Positions 8,677-15,821 of a DNA stretch of 64,000 bases are shown here, in pieces. The stretch is from Anaerolineales bacterium (GTDB lineage Bacteria > Chloroflexota > Anaerolineae > Anaerolineales > DRMV01): positions 1 through 64,000 of the forward strand of contig JALVVL010000004.1 in NCBI GenBank assembly GCA_027023425.1. The letters are read 5' to 3'. The stretch's first letter is position 1, and every line of letters begins with the position of its first letter. Made by a program: the position numbers and the translations under genes. Below the pieces are notes generated by a model that did no database searches, was not told the origin of the DNA, and saw only the letters and a list, made by a program, of their open reading frames with translations.

Positions 8677-10122
8677 ATGTTCACAAAAATCAAGCGTTTC
8701 CTTTCTCACCCGCACAACAAGCCGGCGGTAACGTTATCCCTCGGTTTTGCAATTTATTTGTACCTTGCGCTTAGGTACGCTGGCTTTGTTGGACACTCCC
8801 CAGACCCGAGGCTTGCTCATGCTCCTCTTTGGGTGCGCCTGAGTTTTGTGGGGCTGGGGGCCATCGTATTGGCGCTGTTGTGGGGGTTTTTCTTTGCCCA
8901 GTTCGTTTTTCCATCTGAGTATCTTTGGGAACGCGGAAAAATTTTTGAGTTGATAATATCGCATGTGTTGTTTGGCTATGGTCGGGCGCTTTCAATGCGA
9001 AATGGCAGGCTTATTAGTCGGAAAGGGGAACTGCGCAAATTTGCCCCCGGCGTCATGGCGCTGGATACGGCAAGCGCCGCCGTTTTGCGCACAGCGACGA
9101 ATTTTACCCGCGCTGTTGGCCCCACCAAGGCTTTTTTAGGCCTTGCAGAGTTTGTAGATACTGCTTTTGATCTAAGGTTGCATAGCCGCACCCTTGGCCC
9201 TTATGAGGGCGAAGATCCGTTTCTACCGCAAGCCGAGGGCGAAAGCGATGAGCAGTATGAAGAGCGCCAAAACCGCCGTTGGAGCACAAGTGCGAAGACG
9301 CGCGATGGCGTAGAGGTTGTGGCGCGCATCACCGTCATTTTCCATCTTGATGATCACCCAGACGGCATTTCCGAAGCGGATGAAAAAGGCCGTTTCCGCA
9401 CTGAATTGCACGGGCACGCTGTTTCGGCTTGGCGGGCGGCCATTAGCAGGCCAATTGATATGGAAGGAGCGGAGGCCGGAGAGCAAGGTCGGCTTTTGAA
9501 CTGGGGCTGGATTCCGCCCTACATTGCAGTTGACATTTGGCGGGAAAGCCTTCAGCGCTTTTCTTTGGAGGAACTTTTCCGCCTGAAGCCGCGCGATGGC
9601 ATGGAAGAGGAAGCGACCGCGCTTGAGGTAATTAGCAAGGCTATCAATGAGCGCTTGACCAAACCGAAATACCACCCGCTTGCGGCCGAGGACGGCTTTT
9701 TGCCAGAGGAACTGGAAAGCCGCGAATACCGCATTTTGCAAGAGCACGGCATAAGGGTAAAAAAGGTGGTGCTGGCAGACGTATTCTTTCCGCCGGCGGT
9801 TGAGAGGGAATTGGTGGAGCGTTGGGCGGCAGATTGGCTGACGCGCGCCCGCAACGAGCGCGAAACCGTGGAGAAGCAGCGCCGGTTGGCCGCCAAAGAG
9901 GGCGAAGAGCAAGCCGTGAGGGATTTGGGCCAGTTGGTGATAAGCCGCGCCTGCGATGGCGTTGACATTTCCTCCATCACCCCGCGCGAATGCGCCGTTA
10001 GATTGGTTGAATACACTGCTAAACTGCTGCACGACAACCCAGAATTGTTTTCTTTTGACCACGGCGAGGTCGCGGAACTTGAAAGAATTGCTGTCTACCT
10101 GAGGGAGGATAACGGTGGCTAA
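8677..10122 (+). CDS. membrane protein with SPFH/band 7-like domain (first of pair)
   Basis: A 481-residue protein with two N-terminal membrane segments (about residues 20-35 and 55-80), after which the chain appears cytoplasmic. The body has features seen in SPFH/band 7 (stomatin-prohibitin) proteins: a TRDGVEVVARITVIFHLD strand pair near residue 208, and a C-terminal helix region beginning GIRVKKVVLADVFFPPAV and continuing as a charged coiled coil (ARNERETVEKQRRLAAKEGE). This family assignment comes from pattern only and is an inference. It overlaps the next gene by 8 bp, and that gene has the same architecture, so the two probably form a hetero-oligomeric membrane scaffold. No NfeD-like partner is visible. 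The ATG at 8677 has AAGG upstream. Confidence 0.75.
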   Translation: MFTKIKRFLSHPHNKPAVTLSLGFAIYLYLALRYAGFVGHSPDPRLAHAPLWVRLSFVGLGAIVLALLWGFFFAQFVFPSEYLWERGKIFELIISHVLFGYGRALSMRNGRLISRKGELRKFAPGVMALDTASAAVLRTATNFTRAVGPTKAFLGLAEFVDTAFDLRLHSRTLGPYEGEDPFLPQAEGESDEQYEERQNRRWSTSAKTRDGVEVVARITVIFHLDDHPDGISEADEKGRFRTELHGHAVSAWRAAISRPIDMEGAEAGEQGRLLNWGWIPPYIAVDIWRESLQRFSLEELFRLKPRDGMEEEATALEVISKAINERLTKPKYHPLAAEDGFLPEELESREYRILQEHGIRVKKVVLADVFFPPAVERELVERWAADWLTRARNERETVEKQRRLAAKEGEEQAVRDLGQLVISRACDGVDISSITPRECAVRLVEYTAKLLHDNPELFSFDHGEVAELERIAVYLREDNGG

Positions 10123-11710
10123 AAAGGGCATTTCCCTCGCCGATAAGATTCTGGACACTGTGTTTGAGAGAACCTTGCACATTGGGCGGCATCGCGCCAA
10201 ATTGCGCGCGTTGTACTTTACGCTGTTCTTTGCCCTTGTCCTTTGGTGGGCAAGACCTGCTCTGCATTCCTTGTTTATTTTGCATACTGATGTGAAAAAG
10301 TCGCTTGTGGATTTGGCTTTCTCGTTGGCGTTTTGGCTTTTGCTCGGTTATTTGCCCTATGCTTTTGGGAAATACTTGGCGGCGCGGTACGTGGAGGATA
10401 TTTACGAGTTGAGTTTAGCCTTCCGCGAATGCTACGATTGGGGCGAGAAGGGTTTTTACCGCGCAAGCGAGGAAAAGAAATTGCTGGAGAAGGGGATAGA
10501 AGCGGCATATAAGTTTTTGGATGAAGCCGCTTTTGCCTGTGGGTATCAGAAGGGAATGCTTCGCAAAATCGGCCTTGGGGGCACTCCGCGATTTATAGAT
10601 TTGTCGGATGTTTTGTTTATCAATGGTGGGGAAGTCCACCCTGGGTACAGATGTTCATCTTTACTTTGGGTGGGTGGCCCCGGATATTTGTTCATCGGGA
10701 CGGATAGTGCGGCGTTGTTTGAACTTCCCGACGGCTCTTGGCGGGTTTTTGGCCCCACGCGGGGCTTACAACCTTTGCAGGGTTTTGAGCGCTTGCGCCG
10801 CGTGGTCAGTCTTAGGCCACACACTTCGCGGTTTGAGGTGCATGCCCGCACCCGCGACGGAATTAGGCTCACCGCACGCGACATCCGCGTCCTTTACCGT
10901 ATTTACAGCGGCAGTCGGCCTTCTACCCACGCAATGCCTTATCCCTTTATGTCGGAGGCGGTCAGGGCTTTGGTTTTGAACGAAATGGCTGTAGAATACG
11001 AGCACGAGGGAAAAATTGCCAGCAGTTTGACGCTTGCTTCTACCATGGAAAGGATAGCTAAAAGCGAGATTAAGCGCTTCATCCAGTCGCAAACTTTGGT
11101 GCAGTTGCTCACCAGCATCCTGCCGCCCAAGCCCGAAATGTTGGAGGATATTTCCCAAGAGGAGAAGAACCGAATTGCCTCCGAAGCGCCTTTGCCGGCA
11201 GAAGGGGAAGATCTTGGCCTCAAGGCTTTGCGGCCTTCGGACCTTTTCCCGCACACTGCCATTGCGGAGAGGTTCAACGAATTGGTGAACGGGGTTGATG
11301 GCGAAATTGCCCGCAGGCGCGGTGTTGGAATAAAGTGGATAGGGGTGGGCACGTTTGACCCGCCTATTGAGCGCATCCCCGAACGGCACTTTGAGGCTTG
11401 GCGCCTTAGCGTGGAAAACATGATGCGCCAAAGCCCGGTTGTCTTGGAAAGGCTAAAGCACCGCCGTTGGGCTGGCACGCTTTTCAGGGAAGTGCGAGAA
11501 TTGATTAGGGCTTTTCAAACGAAAAGGGCTGCCGAGGGAACTGCGGCGGGTGTGAGGGCGGTGTTGGAGCATTACCGGATGGTGCTTTATCGGGCAATTG
11601 AGGTTTCGGATTCTGCCGAGGAGCGCGAGCGCTTGAGAAAAGCGCTTGAGGTTTTCAAAATCCTATTCCCACACAGTGTTGAACATTCCCCGGAGCAGGC
11701 AGATGATTGA
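10115..11710 (+). CDS. membrane protein with SPFH/band 7-like domain (second of pair)
   Basis: A 531-residue partner of the preceding gene. It starts with GTG inside the upstream 3' end, with GAGG about seven bases upstream, so translation should be coupled. Two membrane segments lie at about 31-50 and 62-85. A GGPGYLFIGTDSAALFELP strand leads into FEVHARTRDGIRLTARDIRV, which mirrors the TRDGVEV element of its neighbour. The C-terminal half is helical and charged. A VGIKWIGVGTFDPPIERIPE segment corresponds to the neighbour's GIRVKKVVLADVFFPP. The two are probably diverged duplicates. The role is unknown; membrane microdomain organisation is possible from the fold alone. Its stop overlaps the psuK start. 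Confidence 0.75.
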   Translation: MAKKGISLADKILDTVFERTLHIGRHRAKLRALYFTLFFALVLWWARPALHSLFILHTDVKKSLVDLAFSLAFWLLLGYLPYAFGKYLAARYVEDIYELSLAFRECYDWGEKGFYRASEEKKLLEKGIEAAYKFLDEAAFACGYQKGMLRKIGLGGTPRFIDLSDVLFINGGEVHPGYRCSSLLWVGGPGYLFIGTDSAALFELPDGSWRVFGPTRGLQPLQGFERLRRVVSLRPHTSRFEVHARTRDGIRLTARDIRVLYRIYSGSRPSTHAMPYPFMSEAVRALVLNEMAVEYEHEGKIASSLTLASTMERIAKSEIKRFIQSQTLVQLLTSILPPKPEMLEDISQEEKNRIASEAPLPAEGEDLGLKALRPSDLFPHTAIAERFNELVNGVDGEIARRRGVGIKWIGVGTFDPPIERIPERHFEAWRLSVENMMRQSPVVLERLKHRRWAGTLFREVRELIRAFQTKRAAEGTAAGVRAVLEHYRMVLYRAIEVSDSAEERERLRKALEVFKILFPHSVEHSPEQADD

Positions 11711-12656
11711 TTGGGAAACGCGAGACCCTGAAAGCCCCGTGATAGCCGTTGGAAGCGCCGCGGTAGACACCATTGCCCGCCCCACCGCCGGCCTTGAAGC
11801 CGGTGTTGCTGTGCCTGCCGAAATGCGCACAGCCTTTGGCGGCGTTGCCCGCAATGTAGCCGAGAATTTGGCGCGCCTTGAGCAGCCGGTTGTGTTTTTG
11901 TCGGTTGTGGGCAAGGATGAGGCGGGCGATGATTTGCTTGCCCATCTTGCCGAGGTTGGGGTTGACGTGAGCGCCGTGTTGCGCGCCGACAATTTCCCCA
12001 CCGGCCGCTATGTGGGCATTTTGCATGAGGAAGGCGGGCTACAGTACGGTCTTCACGATATGCGCATTAGCGAATTGCTCACGCCGGAGTATTTGCGCGA
12101 GCATGAAAGCATTTTCGCCAAGGCTTCGGCGGTTGTGCTGGATGCCAACCTCCCTCGGCGCACTTTGCGCACCCTCTTTTCGCTCACACGGCGGCATAGG
12201 GTGCCCGTTGTGGCCGATCCGACCTCGCCGCGGCTTGCGGAGCGTCTGCGCCGTTACTTGCCCCGCATTGCCGTAATCACGCCAGATCATCACGAGGCCG
12301 CGGCTTTGTTGGAGCGTCCCATTTCCCCGGATGATTTTGAGGATGTCATACTGGCCGCGCGCCAACTGGTCGCCCGTGGGGTAGATTTGGCCGTGGTCAC
12401 ACTCGCTGAATTTGGCCTTTGTTATGCCACTTCAGAGGTGAGTGGCCATTTGCCTGCCCTGAGAACCGAAATTGTTGACCCAACCGGCGCAGGCGATGCT
12501 TTCACGGCGGCGCTCCTTTACGGCTTGTTGCATGGCTTTCCGGTAGATGATGCCATATGGCTTGGAATTTCGGCGGCGGCTTTGGCGTTGAACAGCGAGG
12601 GCAACGTTTCCCGTGAACTTTCGCTTGAGCGTTTGTACGACCAGTTGACGTTCTAA
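11703..12656 (+). CDS. psuK: PfkB family kinase, probable pseudouridine kinase
   Basis: A 317-residue ribokinase-fold (PfkB) sugar kinase. It opens with AVGSAAVDTIARP and has FGGVARNVAENLARL, a PfkB signature-1-like region near residue 45. The catalytic signature 2, IVDPTGAGDAFTAALLYG, lies near residue 258 and contains the catalytic Asp. The specific assignment as pseudouridine kinase rests on the neighbouring psuG at 13259, whose product cleaves pseudouridine 5'-phosphate. The usual pathway is PsuK phosphorylation followed by PsuG cleavage to uracil and ribose 5-phosphate. The ATG at 11703 overlaps the stop of the upstream SPFH-like gene and has CGGAGCAGG before it. A longer in-frame TTG start lies inside that upstream gene and is unlikely. 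Confidence 0.85.
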   Translation: MIDWETRDPESPVIAVGSAAVDTIARPTAGLEAGVAVPAEMRTAFGGVARNVAENLARLEQPVVFLSVVGKDEAGDDLLAHLAEVGVDVSAVLRADNFPTGRYVGILHEEGGLQYGLHDMRISELLTPEYLREHESIFAKASAVVLDANLPRRTLRTLFSLTRRHRVPVVADPTSPRLAERLRRYLPRIAVITPDHHEAAALLERPISPDDFEDVILAARQLVARGVDLAVVTLAEFGLCYATSEVSGHLPALRTEIVDPTGAGDAFTAALLYGLLHGFPVDDAIWLGISAAALALNSEGNVSRELSLERLYDQLTF

Positions 12657-12664
12657 ATTTGCTT

Positions 12665-13235
12665 GCCAAGGCGGTTTCTGCGCCTCTGCGTTACCATCCA
12701 CCGATTGAAGAAAAAACACAGAAGGCACAGAAATTTTGCAGAGAACACAGAAATTTTTTTGCGCTTTTTGCATTTCTCTGCGTCTCTGCGTTAACTTGGC
12801 GTCTTTTGTGTCCTTGGCGCCTTTGGCGTGTTTATCCACCGATTGACACAGATTTACGCCGATTGAAGGAGAAAACCACAGAGGACACAGAAATTTACAG
12901 AGAACACAGAAAATTTGTCTTGGAGCCCTTTGTGCCCTTGGCGTCTCTGCGTTCCTCTGCGCCTCTGCGTTACCTCCTTGGCACCCTTGGCGTTAACCTC
13001 TGTGCTAATCTGTATAATCTGTGGTTTTCATCCACCGATTGACACAGATTTACACCGATTGCTGGGAAACCGCAGATTTCGCAGATTCTGCAGAAGAATT
13101 TGTGAGAATCTGTGTAATCTGTGGTTTTTATCCACTGATTGACACAGATTTGCACCGATTTCAGGGGACACCCGCAAATCCTAAATCGCTAATCTTCTCC
13201 CCTGTGCTAATCTGCGTAATCTGTGGTTTTCATCC
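12665..13235. repeat. long word-repeat mosaic between psuK and psuG
   Basis: This 602-bp gap holds no gene. It alternates W3 words (CTGCGCCTCTGCGTTACC, TTGGCGCCTTTGGCG), W2 words (AACACAGAAATTTTT, ACAGAGAACACAGAAAAT), and W1 words including GATTGACACAGATTTACACCG several times. The modules repeat in different order within the gap, and both strands' versions occur. Confidence 0.9.
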
Positions 13236-13258
13236 ACTGGTTTTTCCGGAGGATTGAG

Positions 13259-14197
13259 ATGTTGAACGGTTTGCCAAAGTTTTTTCGCATAGCCCCTGCG
13301 GTTGCGCGCGCTTTGGAACTGCAAATGCCCGTTGTGGCGTTGGAATCCACGGTTATCACGCATGGGTTGCCTCGGCCGGACAACCTTTCCTTGGCGCACG
13401 ATATGGAAGACGCAGTGCGTGATTCCGGCGCTGTGCCCGCAACCGTTGGGGTGTTGGGCGGGCAAGTTGTGGTTGGCTTGAGCGGCGCGGAGTTGGAATA
13501 TTTGGCTTTGAACGCAAATGCGCGTAAAATCAGCGCCCGCGATTACGCGGCGGCCATTGCTCAGCAGGCCGATGGCGGCACGACTGTGGCGGGCACACTA
13601 ATTGCGGCGCTCACTGTGGGAATACGAGTTTTCGCTACCGGCGGCATAGGTGGCGTTCACCGCTGGCCGCCTTACGATGTTTCTGCCGATTTGCCCACTT
13701 TGGCGCAAAGCCCGGTGATTGTGGTTTGCGCCGGCGCAAAAGCCATTTTGGATTTGCCTGCCACGCTGGAAATGTTGGAAACGCTTTCTGTGCCGGTTGT
13801 TGGCTATCAAACCGATGAATTCCCTTCGTTTTACTCGCGCGAGAGCGGGCTAAGGGTTTCGGCGCGCGCCGAGAATGCCGAAGAAGTTGCCAAAATTGCA
13901 CAGGCACATTGGGCGCTTGGCTTGAACAGCGCGGTGCTGGTTGTTGTGCCACCTCCGGCGTCTGTGGCTTTGCCCAGATCTGTGGTGGAAAGGGCCGTGG
14001 CCGAGGCCGTGGCCGAGGCCGAAAGGCTTGGCATCCGCGGGCAGGAAAGTACGCCGTTTTTGCTGAACAAGGTGAGCGAACTGACCGGCCATTCCAGCCT
14101 AAAAGCCAATTTGGCGCTGTTGCTCAACAACGCGCGCGTCGCCGGCGAAATAGCGCGGGCGCTTTTCCCGCTATCGCCGCACCGGTTTGAGGTTTAG
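13259..14197 (+). CDS. psuG: pseudouridine-5'-phosphate glycosidase
   Basis: A 312-residue PsuG, close to the family length of about 300-312. It cleaves pseudouridine 5'-phosphate to uracil and ribose 5-phosphate. Conserved blocks are ALESTVITHGLPRPDN near residue 30, the ARKISARDYAAAIAQ region with the Schiff-base-type lysine, TVAGTLIAA, and FATGGIGGVHR near residue 128. Further on come VGYQTDEFPSFYSRESG and, near the end, TPFLLNKVSELTGHSSLKAN. The ATG at 13259 has a perfect GGAGG six bases upstream. The earlier GTG in the same frame lies in W1 repeat DNA and is rejected. It pairs with psuK upstream, although a mosaic of repeats separates them. Confidence 0.95.
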   Translation: MLNGLPKFFRIAPAVARALELQMPVVALESTVITHGLPRPDNLSLAHDMEDAVRDSGAVPATVGVLGGQVVVGLSGAELEYLALNANARKISARDYAAAIAQQADGGTTVAGTLIAALTVGIRVFATGGIGGVHRWPPYDVSADLPTLAQSPVIVVCAGAKAILDLPATLEMLETLSVPVVGYQTDEFPSFYSRESGLRVSARAENAEEVAKIAQAHWALGLNSAVLVVVPPPASVALPRSVVERAVAEAVAEAERLGIRGQESTPFLLNKVSELTGHSSLKANLALLLNNARVAGEIARALFPLSPHRFEV

Positions 14198-14201
14198 TTG
14201 C

Positions 14202-15821
14202 ATGCAGGGCAAGCCTTTTCGTGAGGATAGGAAGTGGTGGCGCGGTATGTTGGTTGCCGCGCTTTTCGTTGCCGCCGTGCCTTATTTGGTGGTGTGGCTT
14301 GCCGCGGGCCGCGGCCACGTTTACACGGGGTTGCTTTTCAACCCTTACGATGGCTACACCTACCTCGCCAAAATGCGGGAAGGCTGGATGGGGGCATGGC
14401 GGTTCACTTTACCCTACACGCCGCACCCGGGCAATGGGGCTTACCTTTACTTGTTTCACCTTGCGTTAGGGCATTTAGCGCACCTTTTGCACCTTTCGGT
14501 GCCGTTGGTCTACAACCTTGCCCGCGTGGCGGGGGCGGTATTGCTTGTGGCGGCATTGGGTTGGTATTTTGCTCTGCTTTTTCCGCACGATGCTTTTGCC
14601 CGCCGCTTTGCTTGGGCGGTGGCCTCGTTTGGCTTGGGGATGGGGTGGGTGATTTTGCCGTGGGCGCGCCAAATGCCCCCAGCCGATTTTTGGGTGAGCG
14701 AGGCTTACCCATTGCTTTCCATGCTTACTAATGCTCACTTCCCTTGGGCTTTGGCTGCCTTTTTGGTGCTCATTCGCCCCGGGCCTGCTCGTTGGTGGGA
14801 TGTGCTTGCTGCTTTGGGCTTGGCGTTGCTTTCTCCTTTTGGCGTTGTGTTGGTTGGCTTTCTGCTCGCTTTGCAGTTTGTGGTGGAGTATACCTTTCCC
14901 GAAAATGCCGAGCATGGCCGCAACTCGCAACTCGCAACTCGCAATTCGCGATTCGCAACTCGCAATTCTTTCCCCATTCACTTACCGTTTCCTCCCGCGG
15001 CTTCTCAAACCTTTTGCCGAGGCCTGTTGGTGGCGTTGGGAGGGTTGCCTTACACGGCCTATGTTTATTGGGTTACCCACCACGACCCGATTTTGGCGCA
15101 GTGGACGGCGCAAAATCGCACTTTGCTCCCGCCGTGGTGGAACTTGCTGGCGGCGTTTTCGCCGTGGGCGGTGGTGGCGGTGGTGGCTTTGTGGCGGCGT
15201 CACTCTGCGGTGCGGCGGCTGGCGCTTTGGGCTTTGGCCGCTTTTGGATTGGCGGCCTTGCCCAGCGCGCTGCAACGCCGGTTTTTGCTCGGGGTTTACG
15301 TTCCACTGGTTGGGCTTGCGGCAATTTGGGTGGCTTCGCGTCCACACCGCTTGAGGTGGGCTAAGGCTTTGGTTTTGCTTGTGCTCCCCGGCGCGCTGGT
15401 AATGCTGTTGTTGCCGTTGAAGGGAGCCATTCAGAAAGAGCCTATTTGGTATCTTTCGCGCGATGAATACCATGCCCTCGTTTGGCTTCGTGAAAATACG
15501 CCGCGCGACGCGATTGTGCTTGCTTCGCCGGACATGGGCGCAATCATTCCCGCGTGGAGCGGGCGGCGTGTGCTGTATGGGCATCCGATGGAGACTGTTG
15601 ACGGGCCGCGCTACAAAGAATTGGTCGGCGATTTCTTCCGCAGGTGTTTGAAAGGCGCGGCGGCGTGGAAGTTTTTGCGCGACGAGGGGGTAGATTATAT
15701 TTTCCTCGGCCCCCGCGAGCGGAAGTTGGGCGGTTTGCCGGTTTTTATGCCGCCGCAGGCGGTTGCGGCGCGGTTCGGGAGTGTGACGATCTACCGCGTG
15801 CCTGAGGAGGGTGGGCGGTGA
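14202..15821 (+). CDS. polytopic membrane protein, GT-C glycosyltransferase-like
   Basis: A 539-residue protein with about ten hydrophobic membrane segments and a soluble C-terminal domain (about residues 415-539). An acidic motif in the first outer loop (NPYDGYTYLAKMREGW) matches VEDGNSYIAKM in the paralogue at 18423. Acidic residues in this loop are typical of GT-C glycosyltransferases that use lipid-linked sugars. The C-terminal part contains ENTPRDAIVLASPDMGAIIP, which resembles the soluble tail of such enzymes. A W6 repeat run is translated in frame in the loop encoded at about 14918-14968. The gene begins four bases after psuG, and its stop overlaps the next start. Substrate unknown; a role in cell-surface glycosylation is an inference. 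Confidence 0.8.
   Translation: MQGKPFREDRKWWRGMLVAALFVAAVPYLVVWLAAGRGHVYTGLLFNPYDGYTYLAKMREGWMGAWRFTLPYTPHPGNGAYLYLFHLALGHLAHLLHLSVPLVYNLARVAGAVLLVAALGWYFALLFPHDAFARRFAWAVASFGLGMGWVILPWARQMPPADFWVSEAYPLLSMLTNAHFPWALAAFLVLIRPGPARWWDVLAALGLALLSPFGVVLVGFLLALQFVVEYTFPENAEHGRNSQLATRNSRFATRNSFPIHLPFPPAASQTFCRGLLVALGGLPYTAYVYWVTHHDPILAQWTAQNRTLLPPWWNLLAAFSPWAVVAVVALWRRHSAVRRLALWALAAFGLAALPSALQRRFLLGVYVPLVGLAAIWVASRPHRLRWAKALVLLVLPGALVMLLLPLKGAIQKEPIWYLSRDEYHALVWLRENTPRDAIVLASPDMGAIIPAWSGRRVLYGHPMETVDGPRYKELVGDFFRRCLKGAAAWKFLRDEGVDYIFLGPRERKLGGLPVFMPPQAVAARFGSVTIYRVPEEGGR
14918..14968 (+). repeat. W6 repeat run translated inside a CDS
   Basis: Five to six copies of CGCAACTCGCAATT-type 9-mers lie inside the open frame of the GT-C-like protein. 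They encode a polar NSQLATRNSRFATRNS stretch in a loop between membrane segments. Similar words occur outside genes at 39592-39625 and 58839-58868, so this is an invading repeat rather than a conserved protein feature. Confidence 0.85.

Noticed and set aside
12665..13235. Possible CRISPR array
   Set aside because: The repeated units vary in length and spacing, have no unique equal-sized spacers, and no cas genes are in the window.
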